In this document: positions 27,034 to 34,710 of the stretch, piece after piece
Position numbering within the stretch: the stretch's first letter is position 1
Layout: the number at the start of each line of letters is the position of its first letter
Origin: Deltaproteobacteria bacterium
GTDB taxonomy: Bacteria; Myxococcota_A; UBA9160; UBA4427
Direction of reading: 5' to 3'
DNA: 64,000 bases
Assembly (NCBI GenBank): GCA_002719955.1
Contig: PBFW01000013.1
Location: 50,432 to 114,431 of the forward strand
Position numbers and translations under genes: made by a program
The notes under the pieces: model-generated
Seen by the model: the letters and a program-made list of their open reading frames with translations, nothing else
Told to the model about the DNA's origin: nothing
Databases searched by the model: none

Positions 27034-27304
27034 TCACCCTCTCTACCCCAATGGAGTGGGCGCAACAAGCCGTATCGATTCTCCGACGGACGCGCAGCCC
27101 TCCATCCAGGGGTACGGAACCCTCGACGACCCGGCCCGGGACATCCACGGAACGAACTGAGAGGACGCAGAGATTGGCCGCCTTCGCAGCATTGCCAGGG
27201 GCAGAAGAAGCTTGATAGGCTCACTCTTCGAGGCCGGGATCGAACACGGGCCCTTTCCCGCGAAGCCCGGTCCGGCGTTCTCTGCGCCGCTTCAGGAGAG
27301 CACG

Positions 27305-28015
27305 ATGTTTCTACTGCGCGAAGAGCACAAGGTTATTGGACTCAAGGAGGAGGATTTCGAGGAGACCTATCGCAATGAATGGCTGCCGGCGCTCGCGAAG
27401 AGCGAAGATGCGCGCTTGCTCTATTTCACACATCTGGCCCACGGCTCGGGTCATTCCTACCGCGTCGTGACCTATACGCTCCTGCGCGACGGTCTCGCCT
27501 GGGGGCGCCTGGTCGACCGGGTCGATCGCGGCGATCTCAAGAGTCTGAGCGAGAAGCTCGACGAATCGCGCTACGACGTCGAAGCGAAGCCGCTCTTGCC
27601 CCTGCCCTGGTCGAAGATTCAACAGATCGAGATCGACGAGGTGCCGACCGAGCCGGGTGAGCACGAACTCTCGCTCTTCATGGAGGACACCGTCTGGCCT
27701 TTCGAGGGCCGATTCGAGGAATATGTCCGGCGCTCCGGAGAGCAATACTCGACGGAATACGACAAGAGCTTTCCAGATACGCCGAAGCTACTCGAGATCC
27801 AGTCCTCTTTTCGCACCACCTACGGCAGCCACCAGCGGCAAGAGGTCGTGCTGTGGCAAAAGGTGCTTCGGCCCGAGGGCCTGCTGCATTTGATCACGGA
27901 AGAGATGCCAAAGAGCTTCAAGAAGCCTGGCCGCTGGATGCTCGATGCCTTGTCCTTGCGCGACCAATGGCAGAGCCGCTTGTTGCGCACCTCGAGCTGG
28001 TCGCCGCGCTTCTGA
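27305..28015 (+). CDS. Protein of unknown function, two similar alpha/beta halves
   Basis: A 236-residue soluble protein from ATG 27305, with CAGGAGAGC as ribosome-binding site. I do not recognise the family with certainty. Both halves seem to follow the same plan: a strand starting near MFLLREEHKV or HELSLFMEDT, a helix containing an aromatic/arginine pair, and a closing strand. This would fit a tandem dimeric alpha/beta-barrel (NIPSNAP/ABM-like) fold. No catalytic motif or signal peptide is visible. It lies 72 bases before the candidate selenoprotein gene on the same strand, so the two may be co-transcribed. Confidence 0.7.
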   Translation: MFLLREEHKVIGLKEEDFEETYRNEWLPALAKSEDARLLYFTHLAHGSGHSYRVVTYTLLRDGLAWGRLVDRVDRGDLKSLSEKLDESRYDVEAKPLLPLPWSKIQQIEIDEVPTEPGEHELSLFMEDTVWPFEGRFEEYVRRSGEQYSTEYDKSFPDTPKLLEIQSSFRTTYGSHQRQEVVLWQKVLRPEGLLHLITEEMPKSFKKPGRWMLDALSLRDQWQSRLLRTSSWSPRF

Positions 28016-28087
28016 GTGGCGGCGGCGGTAGACTGTCATGAACCCTGAACGGATCGCGCCGCTTTGCTGTTGCGATCAGAGGAAGCG

Positions 28088-28699
28088 ATGCGAGAGATCC
28101 CCTTCTATTTCGACTATGCTTGACCCTGGGCCTATTTCGGCAGTTGCCGAGTCGTCGCCTATTTTCAGGATCTGAATGTCAAGATCGATTTTCGCCCCGT
28201 CCAACTCCGCGACCTGATCGAGGTCCCGGAAGGTGCGGGCAAGTCCGCGCCGCGCCCGAAATCCGGTCCGCGTAAGAGCGCCGACTACCAAAACAGCATC
28301 CAACACTGGTCGGCGCTATGCGATGCGAAGATCTCCCCCGACGCGAAGGACTTCATCACCTCGGATACCAGCCTGGCTCTGCGAGGCGCCCTGGTCGCCA
28401 AGGACGAGGGACGCTTCGCTGAATATCACCATCCGATCTACGCGGCCCGCTGGGCAGCCCCACGCGACCTCTCGGAACCCGCAGTCGTACGTCAATTCCT
28501 CTCCTCCGCGGGGCTCGACGGGAAGGCCGCCTTGGCCCGGGCCGAATCGGAGGAGCTCACGGATCGACTGAAGCGTGAGACCTGCGAAGCGATCGAACGA
28601 GGCGTATTCGGTGTTCCGACGATTTTTGTCGGCGACGAGATGTTCTGGGGCAACGACCGTTTCGAATTGGTGCGGCATTTCCTGGAGAACACGGCCTGA
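28088..28699 (+). CDS. DsbA-family oxidoreductase with in-frame TGA (candidate selenoprotein)
   Basis: From ATG 28088, with AGAGGAAGCG as ribosome-binding site, one frame runs 204 codons to a TGA at 28697-28699, interrupted only by a TGA at codon 12 (28121-28123). The protein begins MREIPFYFDYA-U-PWAYFGSC. In DsbA/FrnE-type proteins this position, just before PW/PY, is the active-site cysteine (a serine in kappa-class relatives), so selenocysteine is the natural reading. The rest is an intact DsbA/2-hydroxychromene-isomerase fold including the cis-proline strand FGVPTIFVGDEMFWGNDRF. A SECIS-like hairpin follows the TGA at the expected distance. A simple nonsense mutation cannot be excluded; no SelB/SelC is in the window. 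Confidence 0.7.
28124..28169 (+). promoter_or_regulatory. SECIS-like hairpin just after the in-frame TGA
   Basis: The 46 bases after the TGA can fold as an extended hairpin. The apical stem TCGGC/GCCGA (28137-28141 with 28146-28150) closes a four-base loop AGTT. A middle stem GGC/GCC (28129-28131 with 28157-28159) and a base stem CCTG/CAGG (28125-28128 with 28166-28169) continue it. The apical loop starts 18 bases after the TGA and has G in its first two positions, both of which agree with known bacterial SECIS rules. The pairing was found by eye and not energy-scored. Confidence 0.5.
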
Positions 28700-28779
28700 G
28701 TCAGGGCTCCGATTCCCCTTCACACCGGGGGAGTTCGCCGACGGACGGGCGTCCTGCGCACTCCCAGAAGGGATTCCCG

Positions 28780-29448
28780 TCAGTCGCTCCCCGACGATCG
28801 CGCCCAGATCGGCACAAAGGGCTTCTCTCCGCTCATCTGCTCCGGTCGCGCACCGCCCAGCTGATGGACTGGGCCGGGAAACCCCATCGTCTTCCAACCG
28901 ACATAATCCCGATTGCCGCCATATTTCGGATCGAGCGTGAATCCGAGAATCGTGTGCATTCGCAGCGTCGCAAAGAAGGCATCTGGCGCCGCATCGGCAG
29001 CGCTCCAGCCTTCGATCGTCGCGGTCTCGAGCTCCGCGAGCACGCGATCCTGATGCTCGGCCGACAGGTCGGCGAAACTGGAATCGAATCGCCCACGGCA
29101 TAACCGTTCGAGTTCCGCGAGCGCGGACCGATAGCCAGGCGCGGCGGCCCCATCCTCTCCCGCCAACGCCTTGTCTATGAAGTTGACGCAGCCCGCCTCG
29201 ATCGCACCGGGCGTATCGTCCGTGGGCAGGATGCGGCCCGTCATCGCCTCGACGACGCGCCACTCGCGCTGCGAAAGAAGGGCTGGCTCATCGCTCGCCG
29301 CGGCCTCCGCAACGGCGCGGGTGCGCGGAAGGGTCATCGAAATCCACAGGCCGGCCCCACCGACGAGCAGTTCTCGACGCGACCATTCGGACGCGCTCTT
29401 CCCGACCCCGTTCTCCGCCCCGCGATCGCTTCCGGGCTTTCGGTTCAC
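28780..29448 (-). CDS. Gluconate 2-dehydrogenase subunit 3-like protein, Tat-exported
   Basis: A 222-residue protein with a twin-arginine signal (EWSRRELLVGGAGLWISM, residues 21-38) and the subunit-3 family fold: a helical region REWRVVEAMTGRILPTDDTPG and a C-terminal segment GGNRDYVGWKTMGFPGP. In gluconate/sorbitol-type dehydrogenases this small subunit accompanies a GMC flavoprotein and carries it through the Tat system. Its ATG overlaps the stop of the GMC gene upstream (29445-29448), which matches that partnership. It has no metal or heme motif of its own. Confidence 0.88.
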   Translation of the reverse strand: MNRKPGSDRGAENGVGKSASEWSRRELLVGGAGLWISMTLPRTRAVAEAAASDEPALLSQREWRVVEAMTGRILPTDDTPGAIEAGCVNFIDKALAGEDGAAAPGYRSALAELERLCRGRFDSSFADLSAEHQDRVLAELETATIEGWSAADAAPDAFFATLRMHTILGFTLDPKYGGNRDYVGWKTMGFPGPVHQLGGARPEQMSGEKPFVPIWARSSGSD

Positions 29449-31088
29449 GTCGTCTCCCGTCGCATTCGCCGCGCCAGAAATCGCGTCACGGCGCGATCGG
29501 CGATGGCGAAAATCGTCAGCGTCGGGTTATAGCCGCTGCTGGTCGGAAAACAGCTTCCGTCGGATACGTAGAGATTCGAAACCTCGTGGCTCCGGCAATC
29601 ACGATCGACCACCGAAGTCGCGGGGTCGCTTCCCATTCGACAGGTGCCCATGATATGTCCGCTGCCGCCCTTGGCGCGGCTGAAGTCGAATCCGTAGGCC
29701 CGAACGGCACCGGAGGCCATCGCAATCTCCTTCATCGCCTCTTCGAAATAACGCGCGAGCGCAAGGTCATTGGGGTGGCTGCGATGGGTGATGCGCGGAA
29801 GAGCGATCCCCAGGTCGTCGACGTGGTCGGGGTCTAGATCGACCCGATTGGCGTGCTGGGGGAGATCTTCGCCGGTCGAGATCAAGCAGCCGAGATAGGG
29901 ATAACGACGCATGAAATCCTTGAGCGGCTTGCCCCAGGCGCCGTGCTCGCGCCCGAGATATTCGTTTGCCTTGTAGGCGGCCCACAAGGGACCGGGCTCC
30001 GGTGCCTCGGAGATGATCGCGCCGCGAAGGAACCCGCGGCTCGCCTGACTCGGATGCAGATCGTCCACCGAGACCATACCCACCGGACCGAAGGCGCCCA
30101 TCGACGGCTCGGGCAGCTCGAATCCCGCGTAGGAGAGGATATGGAACATCAGGTTTCGCCCGACCTGCCCCGAGCCGTTCGCGAGCCCGTTCGGGAAGCG
30201 GGCCGAGCGAGAGGAGAGCAGGAGGTGGGGCGATCCGAGCGAACCGGCCGCCAACACGAACGTCCGTGCGCGGACCTCGCGCTCGCTCCCCTTCGCATCG
30301 ATGGTCCGCGCCATCTCCACGCGCCCATCCTGACCGACGACGAGTTCGACGACCCGGGTCTCCGTTCTCAGGTCGAGGCCACCCGTCGCCCGGGCCGCTG
30401 GGATATGGATCGAAAGTGTCGACGCCTTCGCGTGCGTCGGACAGCCGAAGGTCGAACACTGTCCCGCGTACATGCACATCCCGCGACCGCCGTAGGGCCG
30501 CGGGTTGACGGCGAGCGGGGTCGCAAAGGGATGTTGACCGAGTTTCTGGGCGCCCTGCTGAAGCGCCAGCGTGGCGCGACGAGGCGGATGAGCCGGATTG
30601 GGATAGGCCTGGTCGCGCCGTGGCTCGAAGGGGTTCGAGCCCGCCAGGCCGGCCACGCCGAGTCGTTTCTCGGCCCGATCGTAATAGGGAACGAGGTCTT
30701 CGTAGGCCAGCGGCCAATCCGCCAGGCTGGCTCCCTCGACGGGTCCCTCGGTCGAGAGCACCCGGAACTCGTCCTCTCGCATGCGCCAACAAACGGCCCC
30801 CCAATGGGCGGTACCGCCGCCGACACATTGGGCCAACGAGGCCGAGTGATGCGCAGTGGCGATTTCGGCGCTGTCCGCGCGCAGCGTGTTGCGCCAATCC
30901 GGTGCGAAACCGTCGTGGCGATGTGTATTGGTCAGCTCGTCGTGGCGCGCGAAATCGGCGGGGCCGAGTTCGGGGCCACGTTCCAGGCCGACCACATCGA
31001 GTCCGGCGCGCGTACACACGTCGATCCAGACGCCTCCGCCCGCGCCGGTTCCGATCACGCAGACGTCGTGGATGGGCTCGCTGGGCAC
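29445..31088 (-). CDS. GMC-family FAD oxidoreductase
   Basis: A 547-residue glucose-methanol-choline oxidoreductase with the N-terminal FAD motif VCVIGTGAGGGVWIDVC, a middle signature around AHHSASLAQCVGGGTAHWGAV, the FVLAAGSLGSPHLLL segment, and a C-terminal flavin/active-site region with GSGHIMGTCRMG and SGYNPTLTIFA. It lacks its own signal peptide; the coupled subunit-3-like gene has one, so the pair may be exported together to oxidise an alcohol or sterol-type substrate and pass electrons to a cytochrome. It is divergent from the MarR gene at 31239, whose operator candidate lies between them. Confidence 0.9.
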   Translation of the reverse strand: MPSEPIHDVCVIGTGAGGGVWIDVCTRAGLDVVGLERGPELGPADFARHDELTNTHRHDGFAPDWRNTLRADSAEIATAHHSASLAQCVGGGTAHWGAVCWRMREDEFRVLSTEGPVEGASLADWPLAYEDLVPYYDRAEKRLGVAGLAGSNPFEPRRDQAYPNPAHPPRRATLALQQGAQKLGQHPFATPLAVNPRPYGGRGMCMYAGQCSTFGCPTHAKASTLSIHIPAARATGGLDLRTETRVVELVVGQDGRVEMARTIDAKGSEREVRARTFVLAAGSLGSPHLLLSSRSARFPNGLANGSGQVGRNLMFHILSYAGFELPEPSMGAFGPVGMVSVDDLHPSQASRGFLRGAIISEAPEPGPLWAAYKANEYLGREHGAWGKPLKDFMRRYPYLGCLISTGEDLPQHANRVDLDPDHVDDLGIALPRITHRSHPNDLALARYFEEAMKEIAMASGAVRAYGFDFSRAKGGSGHIMGTCRMGSDPATSVVDRDCRSHEVSNLYVSDGSCFPTSSGYNPTLTIFAIADRAVTRFLARRMRRETT

Positions 31089-31209
31089 GGCCGCATGCTA
31101 GCGCCCTGCCCCTTTCGATTGAACGCCGCGATGCCGTGGCTGGAAGGGGCCGTGGTCAGAGGAGACCCCATTCGATAGATATTATTGTAATTATATCGCA
31201 CAACACTAT

Positions 31210-31225
31210 ATTGATCGAAATCAAT
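31210..31225. promoter_or_regulatory. Perfect palindrome, candidate MarR operator
   Basis: ATTGATCGAAATCAAT consists of perfect 6-bp arms around CGAA. It ends 13 bases before the MarR start codon and adjoins the Shine-Dalgarno, within an AT-rich stretch (31175-31225) that is unusual for this GC-rich genome. The position suits autorepression and control of the divergent GMC operon. Confidence 0.55.
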
Positions 31226-31238
31226 CGGAGGCTGGATC

Positions 31239-31814
31239 GTGATCAGTGATCGTCTGGACAAGCACGATGCGCCCAGCCGAGACACGGCCGAAACCCTCGA
31301 GAATCTGCGCAAGCGTTGGGAAGAAGAAGTGCCCGGGCTCGACGGCAGCCGCCTCCCCGTGGTCGCCCGCCTGCCCCTCCTCGCCGCGTTTCACCAACGA
31401 GCGTATGCGCGACTTCTCGCCCCCTTCGGAATCAGCCCCGCGGACTATGGGGTGCTCGGTACGATCCGGGCCCTCGGTCTGGGCACCACCACGTCTCCCT
31501 CCGATCTCGTGAGATTTCCCGTCCAGACGCGCGTCGGGATGACTCGCACCCTGGACCGCCTCGAGAATGAAGATCTCCTCGAGCGCTCCCCGCATCCACA
31601 CGACCGCCGTCGCGTATCCGTAGAACTGACTGACCGCGGAGCCGAAGTCGCCGAGACGATCTATCGCGCAGAACTCGACCTCCTGGAAGAAGCCCTGCTG
31701 GGGTTTTCCGAAGAGGATCGACGGGCGCTGGTCGGTTTCATCGACCGAATGATCGACAACTTCTGCTCCTACGCGCCCGCTCGACCCGCAGATGCGAGCG
31801 CCAACGAGAACTAG
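31239..31814 (+). CDS. MarR-family transcriptional regulator
   Basis: A 191-residue winged-helix regulator starting at GTG 31239, with CGGAGG upstream. The MarR core runs from about residue 50 (FHQRAYARLLAPFGISPADY) through a recognition region (VQTRVGMTRTLDRLENEDLL) to the wing with the DxRR signature (HPHDRRRVSVELTDRG). It has a longer than usual N-terminal segment. It lies divergent from the GMC/subunit-3 operon and upstream of the 3-beta-HSD-like gene, either of which it could control. MarR proteins commonly respond to phenolic or lipophilic compounds. Confidence 0.9.
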   Translation: MISDRLDKHDAPSRDTAETLENLRKRWEEEVPGLDGSRLPVVARLPLLAAFHQRAYARLLAPFGISPADYGVLGTIRALGLGTTTSPSDLVRFPVQTRVGMTRTLDRLENEDLLERSPHPHDRRRVSVELTDRGAEVAETIYRAELDLLEEALLGFSEEDRRALVGFIDRMIDNFCSYAPARPADASANEN

Positions 31815-31910
31815 CACGGTCGATCGAGAGAAGCTCAGGTTTCGACCAACCACGGAATCAAACCAAGAACCAAAGGAGCACGTCCGACTCCACCCAGCGG
31901 AGCAATCCAG

Positions 31911-32978
31911 ATGGAATCCAATCGCCCGCCGACCGCCGTTTCCGAACTCGGCCTCTGTCTGGTGACGGGCGCGGCCGGCTTTCTCGGCCGCAACCTCGTT
32001 CAGCGTCTGCTCGGCGAGGGACTGAGCGTACGCGCCCTGGTTCGGAAGACGCCCCTGAATCTCGTGGACGAGAAGCTTCGCTGCGTTCAAGGTGATATCT
32101 CGGACCTCGACGACCTGGTGCCCGCCTTCGACGGTATCGATACCGTGTTTCATACGGCCGCACTGATCCGGCTGCTGGGCGGGCCCGCGATGCGACAGAC
32201 CTATCGCGACGACGCATGGCGCGTAAACGTCACCGGGACCGAGAACGTGATCGAGGCCTGCGCCTCAGCGAAGGTCGGACGCCTGGTCTACACGAGTTCC
32301 GTAGACGTCTGTTTCGAAGGCAAGCCACTTCCCGAAATGAACGAATCGCTGCCCTATCCCAAACGTTTCAAGTCCATCTATGCCGAAACGAAAGCGGAGG
32401 CGGAGAAGCGCGTACTCGCTGCGAACGGCCTATCTGGACTGCGAAGCTGTTCGATCCGACCGGATGGAATCTACGGCGCCGAGCCGAACGAGATGATCGA
32501 CCGCTTCGTTGAGATCCTGACGGCCGGCGGTCTGGTGGCTCGTATTGGATCGATCTCGGCATTGCAGGACAACTCCCAAGTGACGAACCTCGTCGACGGC
32601 CATCTGCTCGCCGCACGCCATCTCGTCCCGGAGGGGAACGCCTGCGGCCAGGCCTATTTCATCGGGGACGACGAACCCATGAATTCTTTCGAGTTCTTTC
32701 GCCCTCTGATCGAAGGACTGGGACATCGCTTTCCAGAGCGTGAGATTCCGATCTGGCTCCTCAAACCGTTGGCACATCTCTGGCAGGCCGCGCATTTCAC
32801 GCTCGGCATTCCAAAGCCCATGCTCTCGCCCCACGAACTCGACAAGGTCTCCGTCACACATTATGCGAGCATCGACAAAGCTCGAAATGAGCTTGCCTAC
32901 GCACCGCGGATCTGCGTCGAAGAAGCCATGCAGGAATGCCTGAAATACTGTAAATCGAATCTGAACTCGAGAAGCTAG
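31911..32978 (+). CDS. Extended SDR, 3-beta-hydroxysteroid dehydrogenase-like
   Basis: A 355-residue NAD(P)-dependent extended SDR. The cofactor motif is VTGAAGFLGRNLVQRLL (residues 19-35), followed by VFHTAALIRLLGG and the catalytic YAETKAEAE (YxxxK). The C-terminal half (residues about 220-345) is typical of the 3-beta-HSD/sterol-4-carboxylate-dehydrogenase group, including PIWLLKPLAHLWQ. Those enzymes oxidise ring hydroxyls of steroids or related isoprenoids. Position next to the VOC protein and GMC oxidoreductase supports a role in steroid-like or terpenoid conversion, which is an inference. Confidence 0.85.
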   Translation: MESNRPPTAVSELGLCLVTGAAGFLGRNLVQRLLGEGLSVRALVRKTPLNLVDEKLRCVQGDISDLDDLVPAFDGIDTVFHTAALIRLLGGPAMRQTYRDDAWRVNVTGTENVIEACASAKVGRLVYTSSVDVCFEGKPLPEMNESLPYPKRFKSIYAETKAEAEKRVLAANGLSGLRSCSIRPDGIYGAEPNEMIDRFVEILTAGGLVARIGSISALQDNSQVTNLVDGHLLAARHLVPEGNACGQAYFIGDDEPMNSFEFFRPLIEGLGHRFPEREIPIWLLKPLAHLWQAAHFTLGIPKPMLSPHELDKVSVTHYASIDKARNELAYAPRICVEEAMQECLKYCKSNLNSRS

Positions 32979-32998
32979 GCCTAACGACCGGAGAGACA

Positions 32999-33418
32999 AT
33001 GCAAGATCAGACCACCCCCCAGGAAGAACACGCCACGGTCACAGGCTGCCATCACACGGCGCTCTGCGTTCACGATCTCGATGAGGCGCGCCGATTCTAC
33101 GGCAAGGTCCTGTCGCTCGTCGAAATCGAACGCCCACCCGAAATCGCCAAGAAATTCCGCAGCGCCTGGTTTCTGATCGGCTCATCTGAGCTCCATGTCA
33201 TCGAGAACCCGAAGTTCCAGCGCCTCGACTCCTCCCTGGCTCCACACATCGCCGTGTGTACGAGCGACTTCGATGCGTTCACCGCTCAGGTCGCGCAGCG
33301 CGGCGGAAAATTCCGGTTCGGGCCCGCCCCCGGACCCGACGGTATCCTGCGCGCGGTGATAGAAGACGCGACCGGCAATGTCGTCGAGATCACGACGGCC
33401 CCTCTCCGCGAGCCCTGA
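32999..33418 (+). CDS. VOC-family (glyoxalase/dioxygenase fold) protein
   Basis: A 139-residue single-domain VOC protein, 21 bases after the SDR. It contains a first metal-ligand candidate in GCHHTALCVHDLDEARRFYG, a middle strand with SSELHVIENPK, a third ligand candidate in APHIAVCTSDFDAF, and a glutamate in GNVVEITTAP, giving a plausible His/His/Glu set in the paired beta-alpha-beta-beta-beta units. Members include glyoxalase I, methylmalonyl-CoA epimerase and fosfomycin-resistance proteins. The substrate is unknown. It ends just before a regulatory palindrome and the next TetR gene. Confidence 0.85.
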   Translation: MQDQTTPQEEHATVTGCHHTALCVHDLDEARRFYGKVLSLVEIERPPEIAKKFRSAWFLIGSSELHVIENPKFQRLDSSLAPHIAVCTSDFDAFTAQVAQRGGKFRFGPAPGPDGILRAVIEDATGNVVEITTAPLREP

Positions 33419-33423
33419 GCCTT

Positions 33424-33445
33424 ATTTCGACATAGATGTCGAAAT
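33424..33445. promoter_or_regulatory. Perfect 10-bp palindrome, candidate TetR operator
   Basis: Arms ATTTCGACAT and ATGTCGAAAT are perfect inverted repeats separated by AG. The element starts six bases after the VOC stop and ends 33 bases before the GTG start of the TetR gene. Perfect 10-bp arms are far beyond chance for a site in this position, so it is most likely the operator of the TetR protein and hence of the methyltransferase/HgcAB-like operon. Confidence 0.75.
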
Positions 33446-33478
33446 CAACTAGACTGCTCCCGAGTTCGAAAGCCAGCC

Positions 33479-34060
33479 GTGCCGAAGATCGTGGACGCCG
33501 ACAGACAGCGCGACGAGATCCGCAATGCCGCAAGGGTCGTCTTTGCGGAGCGCGGGGTGCGTGGTACGGGCCTTGCCCACGTGGCCGCGGCCGCGGGGAT
33601 GGGGCGTTCGAGCCTTTATCACTACTACCCTGACAAGGATTCCCTGCTCGGCGATCTCGTGAAGGAGATGCTCGATCAGGAGCTCGCGATGTTTCGCGAA
33701 TGCTTGCGCAGCCCCGAGCCCCCCATCGCCCGGCTCGAAAACCTCGCGCGAGCCTGTGCGGCGCTCTTCCCCGAGTGGGCGCTCTTCGGACGAATGATCC
33801 TCGACCTCCGGCTCGCTGATGTGCAATTCCTGAAGAGAACGTTTCGCGCCCTGCGGCGCGAACTCGCTGCTGTCCTCGCCGAGGGCCAGGAGAACGGGAG
33901 CTTTGCCGCAGAGCTGAACGCGGATGTGACGGCATCGCTGCTGATCGGGACGATCGATGGGCTGCTCCTGCAATATTTCATCGACCCCCGTGCGCTGCCA
34001 AAGCCCGCAGAGATCGCGGACACGCTCTTTCTCACCACCCGGAGGATCGTCGAGAAATGA
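33479..34060 (+). CDS. TetR regulator heading the HgcAB-like operon
   Basis: A 193-residue TetR protein starting at GTG 33479. The HTH lies at residues 14-58 (VVFAERGVRGTGLAHVAAAA, then GRSSLYHYYPDKDSLLGDL). The ligand domain ends with VTASLLIGTIDGLLLQYFID. Its stop overlaps the ATG of the methyltransferase gene (ATGA at 34057-34060), so regulator, methyltransferase and corrinoid-protein genes form one translationally coupled unit. A perfect palindrome lies 33 bases before the start, consistent with self-repression. The signal it senses is unknown. Confidence 0.9.
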   Translation: MPKIVDADRQRDEIRNAARVVFAERGVRGTGLAHVAAAAGMGRSSLYHYYPDKDSLLGDLVKEMLDQELAMFRECLRSPEPPIARLENLARACAALFPEWALFGRMILDLRLADVQFLKRTFRALRRELAAVLAEGQENGSFAAELNADVTASLLIGTIDGLLLQYFIDPRALPKPAEIADTLFLTTRRIVEK

Positions 34061-34710
34061 GTTCCCTGGCCCTGATGCGCTGGCTCGAAGGAAGCCCGGA
34101 ACGCTACGACAGAGGAATGCGGGCGCTCACCTTCGGCCGGGTCGATCGCCTCCACGCGGCAGTGGCCGTCGCGGCCGTTCGAACGCCGGGCGACGCTGTG
34201 CTCGAGATCGGATGTGGGACCGGCAGCGTCACCACCCTGTTGTTGGCGCGCGGGGCCCGCGTCACCGCGTTCGATCAGGCCCCGGAGATGCTCGAGCAGG
34301 CGCGTGCTCGTTTCGCGCCGAACGATCCGGTCGAATGGATCGAGCGAACCGCCTCGGAGATCGATGCGCTTCCCCGAGCCGCCTTTCAGTCGGTCGTGTT
34401 GAGCCTGTGTTTGTCGGACATGTCCTCGAGCGAGCGCGCATTCGTGCTGCGCGAGGCCGCCCTGCGCCTCGTACCCGGCGGCCGCCTCGTCGCCGCCGAC
34501 GAGGTGCGCGCGTGCGGATTGCCTCAGCGAATGCTGCAACGTCTGTGGCGAATCCCGCAGGTGGCGCTCGCCTGGCTGCTCGTGGGTGCCGTATCGAGCC
34601 CGATCCCCGACCTGGCGAGCGAACTCGAAGCCAGCGGCCTCGTCGTCCGAGAGAGAGACCAGTGGCTGTTGGGCACATTGGCGCTCGCCGTGGCGGAGCG
34701 CCCGGAATGA
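34057..34710 (+). CDS. Class I SAM-dependent methyltransferase
   Basis: A 217-residue Rossmann-fold methyltransferase. Motif I is VLEIGCGTGSVTTLLLARGA (residues about 48-67), motif II ends at AFDQAPEMLEQAR, and motif IV/V lie around FQSVVLSLCLSDMSSSERAF and RLVPGGRLVAADEV. It belongs to the UbiE/type-11 group. The ATG overlaps the TetR stop and its own stop overlaps the next ATG (34707-34710), so it is made together with the HgcA-like protein. A role in supplying or removing a methyl group in connection with the corrinoid protein is suggested by that coupling but is an inference. Confidence 0.87.
   Translation: MSSLALMRWLEGSPERYDRGMRALTFGRVDRLHAAVAVAAVRTPGDAVLEIGCGTGSVTTLLLARGARVTAFDQAPEMLEQARARFAPNDPVEWIERTASEIDALPRAAFQSVVLSLCLSDMSSSERAFVLREAALRLVPGGRLVAADEVRACGLPQRMLQRLWRIPQVALAWLLVGAVSSPIPDLASELEASGLVVRERDQWLLGTLALAVAERPE

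Noticed and set aside
33957..34706. N-terminal extension of the HgcAB-like frame upstream of 34707
   Set aside because: The open frame runs back through the TetR and methyltransferase genes, but the extension is Arg/Pro-rich shadow sequence; ATG 34707 overlaps the methyltransferase stop and begins the conserved region.
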